Shown here one piece after another: positions 1 through 9,730 of a DNA stretch of 64,000 bases (positions are counted from its first letter, which is position 1; each line of letters begins with the position of its first letter). The notes below the pieces were generated by a model, which saw only the letters and a program-made list of their open reading frames with translations, ran no database searches and was not told the origin of the DNA. Both the position numbers and the translations under genes were made by a program. The DNA is from Puccinia triticina (Eukaryota; Basidiomycota; Pucciniomycetes; Pucciniales; Pucciniaceae): positions 2,356,001 through 2,420,000 of the forward strand of contig NC_070562.1 in NCBI RefSeq assembly GCF_026914185.1, in the 5' to 3' direction.

Positions 1-1578
1 GAAAGTGTTGGCCCCAGAGCTTGATTTGAAGTTTCTTGAGGATTTTAGAGACCCCACAGAGTTCCAGTTTTGATTGTGAGTATTCTGATTCCCTTTTTGA
101 AAAGACCACTGACTCATATAAAACTGGCCTGTCCAAATTAGCAGAATCCTCCTGGGTAAGAACAGCTCCAGCAGCAATATAACTAGAATCCACAGAGAGT
201 TTGATTTGTCCAGCTTCAGGTCCAAATTCCAGTTTCTTGAGGGTGATATCCTTTCCAATAATCCTTTTAAGGTCCTCAAAAGCTTCCTGGCAGTCCTCTG
301 TCCAATCCCAAGTAGAGTCCTTCCTGGTGAGTTGTCTGAGAGGTGCAGTGATGGTGGAGTAATTTTGGATAAACATTCTGACATAGACACAGATACCTAG
401 GAATCCTCTGACTTCAGTTGGGGTGATTGGGGTTGGCCAAGTTTCTATTTTGTTGAGTTTCTTAGCTGAGATTTTCCTTCCTTCCTTGCAGACAACATGG
501 CCTACTAGATCCAGGGCAGGGACACAACAGGCAAACTTTTTACCAGAGATAGTGAGTCCAGCTTCTTCAATCCTAAAGAGTATCCTTTCCAGAGTGATGG
601 CATATTCAAAGATAAATTTTCTGATTTGGGGGTTGGCATCCAGGGTTTGTCCATTGTAGTCTGAGGTTGGTCCTTTGATTCCTCCATCATCAATAAAGAT
701 TCCCATGTGGTGAGGTAATTCATCCTGGAGGATCCACATCATCTGGGCCTGATAAACTGCAACTGAATTGGTGGCTCCTTGGGGTAATCTGGTGAGTTGG
801 AATCTTCCTAGAGGAGTTTCAAAGGTGGTGAGGGGCCTAGATTCTGGTGCTAACTCCCTTTCATCATATCCTCCCATAATGTCTCCAAGTCCATAGCAAG
901 CCCTTCCAGTGAATGAGTCAATGAGTTCCTCTGGTGATGGTGGTAAGCCTGCATCCTTGATAGTGACTTTGTTGAGTTTCTGGAGATCATGGACTATCCT
1001 TAATTTGCCATCTTGCTTTTTGACACAGAAAATGGGGCTGGAGTAGCGGGAAAAAGATTGTTCATAGAGGCCAGTCCTGAGTCTTTCCCTTACTAATTCT
1101 ATGACTTGGTCCTTGATGGGTCCAGGGATTGGGATAGGTTTCTGTTGCCAAGGTTCATGGGGAATAACTGGGATGGTGTAAGGTTGTCCATAGGTATGTT
1201 TGAGTAGTCCTCTTTCATCTTCCTTGAATGCCAGGGCTCCTTGTCTGATGGTGATGACCCAAACTAATAATAAATATTCTTGTTCTGAAAGCCATCCAGG
1301 GGGTCCAAAGTTGATAAGGTCCAGCCTGTCTTGAGTAATTTTGGAGGTAGGAGTAAAAGGAGGTGGAAATGGAGTTAAAGGAGTTGCATAGGGATCCCTG
1401 GAGAGTGGTGGTCTGGCCAGAGGAGGATTAAGAGAAAGGGGCATAGGTTGGTTGACTGGTTTTATCTTTTTTAAGGTTGATTTATATTTTGAGGCATAGG
1501 TGGCATAGGTTGGTGATGTTGCTTTAGACAGGGTTCCAGATCCTATTGGGAGAAGCTGAAATCCTCTCCTTGGCCTAA
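1..1578 (-). CDS. pol: Ty3/Gypsy pol, reverse transcriptase to RNase H start (partial, runs off left edge)
   Basis: Read on the minus strand this stretch is open without a stop from the frameshift site at 1576-1582 to the window edge, in the -1 frame relative to gag-pro. It encodes an RT-type polymerase: the palm start (SSPIFCVKKQDGKLRIVHDL, near 970-1045), the fingers/palm RLPQGATNS block (near 760-800) and the catalytic box IFIDDG (near 685-705) in place of the usual YVDD/FIDD. The connection motif TPTEVRGFLG lies near 395-430, and an RNase H start with a candidate catalytic Asp (LSVDSS) near 180-205. It has no ATG of its own, so it should be made only as a gag-pro-pol fusion. Enzyme role: copying element RNA into cDNA in cytoplasmic particles. 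The reading frame looks intact, so the element may be young. The integrase would lie beyond position 1. Confidence 0.9.
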
Positions 1579-4047
1579 AAAATCCCTGGTGACTAGATTG
1601 ATTGGAAGGCTGGTTTCCCATTTGTGATGATTAGGCAGGAGGATTGGTACCAAGTAAGTTTGTCCTTTGTCCACCACAGACAGTGATTCCTCCCTGTTTC
1701 CATTGTATTTGATAGTGGCTGATGCATCCATTAAGAAGGGTTTTCCTACAATTAGCTGAACTCCTCCTTTAGCTACCCAGAAATGAACAGTCTTGGTGAT
1801 TTTTCCTAGAAGAACCTCCACTCCTTCAGCAATTCCAGTGATTCCAGTATGGTGGCCTCCAATTCCTTTGAGCTTCATGGGTTTTTCAGTGATAACCAGT
1901 CCTATAGATTGGGCCATCTCCTCAGGGATAATGTTGACCATAGATCCAGTGTCCAAGAGTGCTTCAAAAGATTTTCCTCCCATGGTGAGTCTGACATAGG
2001 CAAGGGGGCAGGAGTAGTGAGTTTGTCCAGGAGTTTCCTCTTCTTCTTCCATAGCTGCAGAGTTGGCTGATTTGGTTGAATCCACAGAGACCCTCCTGTT
2101 GGAAATTTTCTTTTTGAAGGCTTCAGAGGCAGAAGGAGAAGAGGCTAGAAGTTCCCCAATGGTAAGTTCCACAGTAGTTTTGTTGAGCACCCTGTTGACT
2201 ATAGAATCTTCAATCCCTGGGTATTCCTTGGCTAGTGGCTTTTCCAAGTGGGTTTTCCTAGATGGCTTGTCTGTACTGGGCTGGCCTTGGTCCTGGTTGT
2301 CCTGGAATTTAACTTTTGGGCCTGGTTTGGAAGGTTGGGCTGGACTGGGTTTAGGAGGAGTTTTGGAAGGTGAGGTTGCAAATTTGATTAAGTCATCCTG
2401 GTCCATATCCATTAGAGATTCCTTTTCATTCCTGGTCCTTTTTCCACTAGTAGTAGGTTCATCCTCTGGGTCCTGGCTAGATCTGGTCCTTTTTCCAATA
2501 TCCACATCATATACAGTTGGAGAGTCCTGGGCTAGTTCCTCAAGTTGGCCAAAGGAAGAGATGGTGGTTGGCCTGGCAGAATCCTTGGAGAATTGGTCCA
2601 CTATAGTTTTGATAGGTCTACTGGTATCCCAAGGAATAGGTGTGTTGTCTGGAAATTTGTATCTGTTTCCATCCCTGATGACTAATCCAGAATCCACATC
2701 ATAGTTTAGAAGAGAGCAAGACCTGGTTCCATGGTTGTTCTGAAAGCAGTAGAAGCATTTGAAATCTGGTTTATTCCTAGGAGAAGGGGTGTACTGTTGG
2801 CCAGGGGCAGCTCCAATAAGGTGAGGTGGGGCTGATTTTCCTGCAGTAAGAGCTGCTAATTGCTGTGTGATCTCCTCTAGTTTCTGCTCTGTGGTTTTAG
2901 GTGCCTGGGAAGTGGTAATCTGAGGTGGAGGCCTGGAAGGAGGAGCCATGGGTTGAGAGGTGGAAGGAGGGGCCTTGGTTACTGGAAGAGTTGAGTCCTT
3001 TTGATCCTGGGGAAGAGCCATCTTGAAGAGTTTTCTCCTTTCCATGACTGATGCTGAATGGACTTCTCTGATTATGAAGGAGCAGATGGTTGAAGTTGGG
3101 GGTAGAATCATTCCTCCATCCTCTGAGGCCAGCATTTCATTGCACTTGATGAGTTCCTTGGTGACAGCTGATTCCAGTTCTGGGCTAAGGGCATCCAATA
3201 GAAATTCTCTGAATTCCTCCAGGTGGGAGCACTGTTTCATTCTTAAAAGATAATTAGTAATGACTGAATATTTATTGTTGAACAACCTGAATTCTTCTGA
3301 AGTTTTGATTCCTCCAGCCTGGATTGAGTTGTTGATCAATTGAGTGAGGTCCCTCCTAGTATATCTGACCAAAGGGAGTGGGGATCCATATCTGTCCAGT
3401 AGCTGCTTCTTGAGGTCCTCCCAGTTCTGGTTCCTGTAAGCCTCCATTTGTTCCACTTCTTCCTTGATGGCCTCCCCTTTGAGAAAAGAAACAACCTGCC
3501 TGACCAAATCTATAGAAGAAGCTCCATCAGTTGATCCTACATTTTCATACCTGTTAATAAAGTTTTCAATGGTGAGGTTGGTTCCATCAAAGCAGAGTTC
3601 CTTGTCCAAGGGCTTGATTTTGACTCCTTTGATTGGTCCTTTGTAGGCTGGCATCCTGGTTTCCTTCTCCAAAAAGTAGACCACAGAGTGTTTGGAAGAT
3701 ACAGATGGGGCTGGAGGTGTGATTCTTTGTCTGAGTCCTAGGTGAGAGCTTGCTGAAGGATCAGGTATGTTGTCCCTGTACTGGTTGAAGACATTGGGGT
3801 GTTGAAACTGAGGATTGTTGGGGCCAGTGCTGCCTCTGTACTGATTGAAGTTGTTGGTAGGTTGAGGTAAAGGGTTGGTTTGAGCTGGATCTTCAGGAAA
3901 GGGATTGGCTGGTCCAGCAGGGTGAGTGTTGTTATCTTCTGGAGCAGTTTGGAAGGGGTTGTTGAAGAGAGTTCCTGGGTTGTTACTGGCAGTCTCTCCT
4001 AGGTTGTTGTTGATAGGATGAGCAGCATCTTGAGAGTGGATGGACAT
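1543..4047 (-). CDS. gag-pro: Ty3/Gypsy gag-protease polyprotein
   Basis: The open frame extends upstream to 4164, but only through a GTG, so the ATG at 4047 (MSIHSQDAAH) is chosen, giving about 834 residues. Order: a Pro/Asn-rich N-terminus; a capsid-like helical region (roughly residues 120-330); a zinc knuckle CFYCFQNNHGTRSC with C-x2-C-x4-H-x4-C spacing; a charged linker; then a retropepsin-like aspartic protease with LLDTGSMVNIIP as the active-site Asp and IVGKPFL as the C-terminal strand. The stop is at 1543-1545. Gag packages element RNA and the protease matures the particle. A slippery heptamer 33 bases before the stop leads into pol. The primer-binding site and 5' LTR lie directly upstream (4261-5221). 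Confidence 0.9.
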   Translation of the reverse strand: MSIHSQDAAHPINNNLGETASNNPGTLFNNPFQTAPEDNNTHPAGPANPFPEDPAQTNPLPQPTNNFNQYRGSTGPNNPQFQHPNVFNQYRDNIPDPSASSHLGLRQRITPPAPSVSSKHSVVYFLEKETRMPAYKGPIKGVKIKPLDKELCFDGTNLTIENFINRYENVGSTDGASSIDLVRQVVSFLKGEAIKEEVEQMEAYRNQNWEDLKKQLLDRYGSPLPLVRYTRRDLTQLINNSIQAGGIKTSEEFRLFNNKYSVITNYLLRMKQCSHLEEFREFLLDALSPELESAVTKELIKCNEMLASEDGGMILPPTSTICSFIIREVHSASVMERRKLFKMALPQDQKDSTLPVTKAPPSTSQPMAPPSRPPPQITTSQAPKTTEQKLEEITQQLAALTAGKSAPPHLIGAAPGQQYTPSPRNKPDFKCFYCFQNNHGTRSCSLLNYDVDSGLVIRDGNRYKFPDNTPIPWDTSRPIKTIVDQFSKDSARPTTISSFGQLEELAQDSPTVYDVDIGKRTRSSQDPEDEPTTSGKRTRNEKESLMDMDQDDLIKFATSPSKTPPKPSPAQPSKPGPKVKFQDNQDQGQPSTDKPSRKTHLEKPLAKEYPGIEDSIVNRVLNKTTVELTIGELLASSPSASEAFKKKISNRRVSVDSTKSANSAAMEEEEETPGQTHYSCPLAYVRLTMGGKSFEALLDTGSMVNIIPEEMAQSIGLVITEKPMKLKGIGGHHTGITGIAEGVEVLLGKITKTVHFWVAKGGVQLIVGKPFLMDASATIKYNGNREESLSVVDKGQTYLVPILLPNHHKWETSLPINLVTRDFLGQGEDFSFSQ
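1576..1582 (-). promoter_or_regulatory. -1 programmed ribosomal frameshift heptamer (T TTT TTA)
   Basis: On the minus strand the gag-pro codons GAT TTT TTA contain the heptamer T TTT TTA in exactly the X XXY YYZ phase needed for -1 slippage; HIV-1 gag-pol uses the same heptamer. After slippage the -1 frame reads on without a stop through the whole RT region. The 0-frame meets its stop 30 bases downstream. A stimulatory stem-loop or pseudoknot was not worked out. Confidence 0.85.
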
Positions 4048-4260
4048 CTTGAAAGGTAACTGGCTGGGGAAGAAAAGAGTTCTGAAGAGGAGGGAAAAGA
4101 AGAGGGAGAAATAAAACTGAAGAAATTTGTTTTTATGGGTTTGTGGTTTTGGGATCTGATGCACTGAAGAGGAATGGAGTGGAAAGGGTTTGTGTAGGTG
4201 ATAGAACTATGAACTGGTAGTGAAAAAGGTAACTAGGACTAAAATCTAAAGGTAATCAGG

Positions 4261-4277
4261 CCACTGTTGGGACACCA
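4261..4277 (-). other. Primer-binding site of the Gypsy element
   Basis: Minus strand TGGTGTCCCAACAGTGG begins two bases inside the LTR end at 4280, which is the standard place and starts with the TGG complementary to a tRNA CCA tail. The same string follows the LTR at 12461 (plus-strand 12442-12458), linking the two elements. The priming tRNA was not identified. Confidence 0.7.
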
Positions 4278-4279
4278 CT

Positions 4280-5221
4280 TGTGGAACTCCTAAAAGATCA
4301 GGAAAGAGCTGTGAGGGGAAATAGTCAACTACACTACTAATAATGTAGGAGAGGCTACAGGTGCTGGTGAGGCTGCCCTCTAGACTAACGCTGATGGAGA
4401 GAGGGTTACACTAAGAAAAAGAAAAGGGTGTGGCTGATGATTCTCTTTGACTTAGATGGCTTTAACACTTTATGAGTCTGAGGTGTATCAATCCTACTGA
4501 GTGAGAAAGGAGAAGTGAGAAGGGGAAAAGAAGAAGCTCTTGGGAGTCACTCTGAGATGGGTAATGAGATATATGCTGGGGGATATATTTCTATGGTGAT
4601 GAAAGTGTATCTAAGTGTGATGTGTAAAGGTGCTACAGAGGGGATGTAGTAGAAAGTGCATATAAGGGTGATGTTTAAAAGGTGCTACAGAGGGGATGTA
4701 GTAGAAAGTGCATGATGGGGATACAACATCTAGAGGGGTGTTTATATATGTGAGAAGTACTACAGGGGGGTGATACATGATGAGCACATAGTAACAATAT
4801 CTGAAGATGAGCAGTAATGATGAAGGCGCAATGACCAAAGAGTGTACATGAAAGGTAACTATGTAGAAGATGAAATAATGATGAGCATTTGATAATAACT
4901 ACAAGAGCTATGAAGGAATGTACTGCTGATATCATATGAAGAGAAAAATGAGTAATGAAGTTATGTAAGATCTGCAGTCCTATGTAGCTATGATACTAAT
5001 GAATGATGTATGTAATAATGCTAAGGATATGTATGAAGAAAATACCTGCCAAAACTATACATGCCAATAACTGCTGATCCATTTGGAAATCCTAGGTGAA
5101 ATGAGTGGGTGACTCGGGGTAAAATGGGGTGTAGAATCTGAATATGAAGTAATAATGAGGTATTTATGAAGGTTTTAGGTGATATGAGGGTGATAGTATG
5201 AACAGGAACAGGGTTACCACA
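4280..5221 (-). repeat. 5' LTR of the Gypsy element (family A)
   Basis: 942 bp, minus orientation, starting TGTGGT at 5221 and ending TTCCACA at 4280, next to the primer-binding site. It is related along much of its length to the repeats at 12461-13368 and 7875-8810 and shares ends with 31674-32722. The outer flank is CCGT (5222-5225). The LTR interrupts a second retroelement's gag frame (5222-5772). The 3' LTR is outside the window. Confidence 0.85.
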
Positions 5222-5772
5222 CCGTCCACGATTCCACGAAGATGGGCAATCATTTGTAGCGTTTTGGACTGAAATTTTCGAAGCTCCGAATGAAAAACAG
5301 ATTTGATGTTACTCGCATCGGTCTGTAAATCCAAAATTGCCTTCTTATCTTGACGAGCTTGAGCATTCAAAAGTGCGATCGATGCTGCTTGGGATTGAAT
5401 GAGGGTCGACTGTGCTGAATTATTGACCCGCAAAGTAGCAAGTAAAGTCGACAGATCATTGTCTTGAAGAGCCTGTTGACCACTCGATCCCGCTAATGGC
5501 TGTTGACCTTTTTGACCGCTCGACCCCGCCATTGGCTCTACCGGAGGAATCCCACGAGTATCAGGAGTTGGAATTTGACGAGGCGAAAAGTTTATAAACG
5601 ATGGGGAACCGTGATTGATGGGAGAAGGAGACTTCACGGAAAAGAAAGGGTGTGGCTGAGGAGGGATTGACATCGGAACCGGGTGCAAGGTATTGTTTGG
5701 AGGAGATGGGGTAAAACGTGGAGAGTTCCGAATTGGTGTAATAGGAGAAACAGCCACCGACAATTGAGACAT
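5222..5772 (-). pseudogene. Gag N-terminal fragment of another retroelement, cut by the family A LTR
   Basis: Starts at ATG 5772 (MSQLSVAVSPITPIRNSPRF) with a Pro/Ser-rich leader, followed by a helical, Gln-rich segment (residues about 110-185, including LQTDASNIKSVFHSELRKF) with coiled-coil character. The frame then runs into the LTR at 5221 and stops inside it. The layout resembles the N-terminus of fungal Ty3/Gypsy Gag, but no zinc knuckle or protease is left on this side. The rest of this gag would be expected beyond the left edge, on the far side of the inserted element. Confidence 0.6.
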
Positions 5773-6955
5773 AAACTAAGTAGATTGAATAACGGAAAAA
5801 AAATTTGGTATCTACTTTTATAAGTAGATATTTTTGAAGATCGAGATATAATTGTGATGACCGGCCTACTATTCAGTTAGCTATGTATAGGCTATGAAGT
5901 TTATCCGAGAGGATAAACTGGCCGATGCTTGAATAGTAGATCGATTTAGTTCAATGATAACATTTTGCTTTGATAAAGTATAGAGATTGATTTCTTGGAT
6001 TTATAGTATGAGGAACTAATGACATAGAATATCTCAATGAGAAAGAAAGAGGAAGGGAAAACAAACTTCGGGAACAAAGGATAACATAGTCAACAAAGAA
6101 GGACGATCCGAATGACGACAATCCTGCACAATATGTCATAGTCATGCCGATTGCAACGTCATCATTTGATTAATTAAAACCCCAATAGCCGCGATAAATG
6201 ATCAAAACTAAAGGATTATCAAGCATCATAAGCCATACTTTCATGGTATTTGTTACAATAGCAGCCTGTGAAGTTCTAAACCTCAGTACAGAACTCTTCT
6301 GGAACTGTAAGTACCCTCTCAACGAGTGAAGGCTGTGAAGAAACCAGCCTTGCACCCTATCTAATGGTGTATTTCTCATTCTGTTCATACCACAGCTATT
6401 GCTGGCAATGTCTCAGCCCACAACCCTGGCCCACAGCCTGGTGAGGCGCATACACATCCTGAACCCTGAGTTACTCAGCAAGAAGATATTCTTGTTTAGG
6501 CAAGCACCTTACCTGTAAGCACAGAAGCCAACGGATATATAAAGGCCATGTTTTTATTATCTCTCTTGTTCCAAACTCACAGTCTATCATCACAATTCAC
6601 TTGATCCTAAAAATGTTCCATCGCTCCAAAACAAACACTCCTTTGTCAAACCTAATCATTCCCATTTACCTTGTGCATTACCTTGTTGCTGCCTGGATCC
6701 AGAAAGCCCAGTAAAATCCATCATCCAATTTTAATCTTCATTGTTGCCTGCTTCAACTTCTCTTCTTAAACATAAACATAAAAATATTAGATTCTCACTG
6801 TTTCTCTCATGCTTAAACTGTCTCCAAACACTCCGCGACTCTCATTAGCATAGTTACCCTTGCTCTTAGGTAAGAGCACTAGCTATTTGTTTCCTCATGA
6901 CTTGCCAGCACCTTATGCGTTCACACTCTGATGAAATCACTATACTCTTAGTTCT
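5773..6955. other. Retroelement leader and LTR-like debris, no gene recognised
   Basis: No convincing reading frame. A partial inverted repeat is visible at 5862-5945 (GGCCTACTATTCA matched by TGAATAGTA). A TATA-like ATATATAAAGG lies at 6535-6545, ahead of AT-rich sequence, and resembles a plus-strand LTR promoter. Boundaries and family could not be fixed. Confidence 0.35.
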
Positions 6956-7189
6956 TTGAAATCTCACACCTCCAACAGCAGTGTGTTTGTCTCGGACAAG
7001 GCCAGCTGGACTGTTGTCCGCGAGCTCGTCGGCCACACTGCCGGTGTCCTTGACCTCGCACTCTCTCCCACCCTCTTCCTCAGCTGCTCCAAAGATACCT
7101 CCATCAAGATCTGGGTTCGCCAGGACAGATCTCTCCTTTGCACTATTGCCGGCCATCTTGTAGCCGGCGCCACTCGTAGTCGTACCTAG
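6956..7189 (+). pseudogene. WD40-repeat-like gene fragment
   Basis: The frame reads VVRELVGHTAGVLDLALSPT, then FLSCSKDTSIKIW, then LLCTIAGH: one full WD40 blade with the GH and (W/F)D-type ends, plus the start of the next blade. There is no ATG (the frame opens at TTG) and the repeat array stops after about 1.5 blades, so this is a fragment, not a functional propeller. It sits between retroelement debris and an LTR-like segment, which suggests capture by a mobile element or a gene broken by insertions. A functional role is not implied. Confidence 0.5.
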
Positions 7190-7660
7190 GCTACATGAGC
7201 CCTGACGCCACCCCCTGAACCAGTTGGCCCAGGCTGCGGCGCCAGGGTGCGCCAGGTCCCATGGTCCTGGTTTCAGCCTCTCATAGTTTCTGCCCAGACC
7301 AGTTGGTCTAGTTGTATGCGCCTCTTTGCGCTGATGTTGTTCGTGGTTTTTGTAGTCAAAGATTTGGGTATATAAACCCTCCTCTTTTTACTCTGTGTCT
7401 CTTTTTACCCAGTCATCCAGTTCTCTTTGTTTTGCCTTTAGCATTGTTTTAGCTTTTCATTTGCATTGCACATTGTATTTTCTAGCGCTCCTCAGCCGTA
7501 GCCCCTGTCATAGCCCCGAGTCCTGTAGCCCTCTGGCTTCAGTGGTAGCAAGTTTGCTTTTAATTTCTTTGTTTACATAGTTTCAAACTTTATCTTTTAC
7601 TTTTTTTCTTCTTTCAACGAGAGTCCGGCATTTTCCTTTTGGCGACCCTCAGATCTCTCC
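7190..7660 (+). repeat. LTR-like segment with TATA box and possible primer site
   Basis: TATATAAACCC occurs at about 7370-7380, then a pyrimidine-rich stretch, then TGGCGACCCTCAG from 7642, which looks like a primer-binding site starting TGG. No matching second LTR or target duplication was found, so this is a tentative call. Confidence 0.35.
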
Positions 7661-7874
7661 TCTTTTATTCCACTCAACTTTGTTCTCCACCTTTTGCAAT
7701 AAACGTTTTCTCGCCGTGACACTTCCTGTTTGAGCTACTGAAAAGACGAGATCCGGTTCTTAAACCATCAAAAACAAAAAAATGTACGTTTGATCCTTGT
7801 ATCTTTGGAAGTCTTCCTTTCCGACGTTTTCTGGGGGGCTTAGACTGGCATTTGTGTTCAATCCTGCAAGACGG

Positions 7875-8810
7875 TGTAAGACTCAAAAGTGGTAATGAAA
7901 CCCTTTTGCTGAATGGTGAAGGGTATGATGGAGTTGCAAGCTCTGCCCTTCTGTTATCAGTCAACAAGACCCACCAAGCTCAGCTTGGCAAGTTTTATTA
8001 AGTGATAGGTCTGGTCTGTTCCAGATGAAATCTGTTTGACTGGCAACGTGTAAGTGTTTCAATTACTTTGTTATAAGGGTTGAAATGTTGTTATAAGGGT
8101 TGATTTATTGTTATAAGGGTTTTAGGATTTGAGTGTGGATGAGTGTTGGGTGACTTGTGAGTTCTGGGTGAGGAACTGGGGAGCAGACCACTGGGGGTGG
8201 AGAGAGCTCCTTTTATAGACAAAAGTGGAGCCCCAAAGGGGCTTGTGGGTTAGGGTTTCAGCTAATCTAGACAACAGGGTGAGGGATTTTAGCTGGTGGG
8301 AGTAGATACAAATGATGTCATAACCCCTCAGGGGCGCATGTATGGTGTCAGAATATACAAAAGAACCTTCTAATGCATGCATGAGGTGACAGTAGACTGC
8401 ATGAGCTGTCATACAGGGGGAATTAGTGTATACACAAAGTCTGAGGATGCAGAAACAGTGTAAATGATGTCATACTATGTATATAAAGGGGTGTATGTAG
8501 TTAATATGTAATGAGTGTAGCCTGACAGTGAGATGTATGTTTGTATCCTGTGATGTGTATATGTGTACTACTGTGAAACTTGGGTTGAAGCAGGTGACAG
8601 CTGGGTTACTGGGGCTGGCCATGTGATAGGTGTCCATGAGGTGTAACTTCCACACTAGAGGGGGTCCAGGGGTGCTTCCAGTGGTGACTAGGGGTGAAAT
8701 TGGCCGTAGAATCCATTTCTGGGGTCCATTTGATGGTATCTTGAGGCCTATTATGAGTAATTAGGTGGCGTAGAAAAAACTTTTATTTTTCCACTTTTCC
8801 GTCTACCACA
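7875..8810 (-). repeat. Solo LTR of family A, TSD ACGG
   Basis: 936 bp in minus orientation, beginning TGTGGT at 8810 and ending CTTACA at 7875. It shares the internal string ATTCTACGGCCAATTTCACC with the family A LTRs near 5120 and 13225. It is flanked on both sides by ACGG (7871-7874 and 8811-8814), a 4-bp target duplication. It contains three near-copies of a 20-bp unit (TGTTATAAGGGTTGAAATGT, 8070-8125) and a minus-strand TATA-like motif near 8213. No internal region remains, so it is a product of LTR-LTR recombination. Confidence 0.75.
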
Positions 8811-8814
8811 ACGG

Positions 8815-9253
8815 CTTTAGAGCATCTCTAACAGAGCCGCGACTGGGTGTTCTGGGGCGAACTTTGGCCGCCCGGGTTCCTTTCTTGCGCGCTAACGGAG
8901 CCGCAGAACGGCCCTGGGAACATTGCCGGGGGCAGTCAAACCCGCGATCACCTGCTGACTTCTGCGGGTTGCCTCCCAGCCGCAATTGACCAGACACACC
9001 TCCATCCACTCGACTTCATCGGCAAAGACGCTCGACACGGTATCAACACACGCACCAACTCCTACTTGAAGCTTGCCAAGAAAGAACAAAATATGTATGC
9101 AATGATAACCGGGTCCAGTCACTGAGAGGAGCAAATACTCCTCTCAATTACCGGCTCTCTTGGCCAGTCATTGAGAGCAGCAAACAATCACCTCGTTGAC
9201 CGGTTCTCTCCGGTCATCGAGAGGAGTAAACACTCTCCTCTGACCGGGCCCGT
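8815..9253. repeat. GC-rich segment and start of a CGAGAGGAGTAAAC minisatellite
   Basis: 8818-9100 is GC-rich without a recognisable gene. From about 9105 to 9250 there are degenerate repeats built on ACCGGTTCTCTCCGGTCAT and GAGAGGAGTAAAC. The same repeat resumes at 13369 on the far side of the family A relic, so 9254-13368 appears to be an insertion into this minisatellite. The junction tetramer CCGT lies at 9250-9253 and again at 13369-13372. Confidence 0.5.
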
Positions 9254-9278
9254 TGTGGTGCTCCATTCCAAACCATAA
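9254..9278 (+). repeat. 25-bp inverted copy of the family A LTR start
   Basis: TGTGGTGCTCCATTCCAAAC and the following CATAA match, in opposite orientation, the first 25 bases of the LTR that starts at 13368. Together they bound 9254-13368 as inverted ends with CCGT on both sides. A normal minus-strand LTR element would instead show the LTR 3' end (TGTGGAA on this strand) here. Confidence 0.6.
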
Positions 9279-9730
9279 GCGTCGAAAATCGTCATGAGAA
9301 AGAAAATCGGGTTTTAAAGGGGAACTAGTGGACAGATTTGTTTAGTTTTTATATCAAAAGAAAGGTGAAGGTATGGCGGTTCGATCGAGCTAAAAATCAG
9401 ACCGAAAAGTCGAGCGCGGAAATTTTCGCAGCGTCTGAAGTGTGACCAGGTAGGAACCTATTGAGTCCAACCGAATGAAGAGAGCTGAAAGAGGCGGGGA
9501 TATCCGCTGAAATATTCGCGCTAAGCTATTGAGATCCATATCAAAAGAAATCCAGAATCTAGGCGAGAATTTTAAGCTCGAAAAGTATCCATAATGTTGA
9601 GTACCAATACGCTTTTGGAAAGGTTCAAGTTTGAGCAAGTAAAGGGCCATCGAATCCAATAACTGTTCTGAGGCAAGTCCGATGATAAAAGGAATCCAAC
9701 AAGGTTTGGATAACAGCATTATGGTATCTG

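Noticed and set aside
2063..2704. 213-codon frame on the plus strand opposite gag-pro
   Set aside because: Antisense shadow of a well-supported gag-pro gene; low-complexity Ser/Leu/Gly composition.
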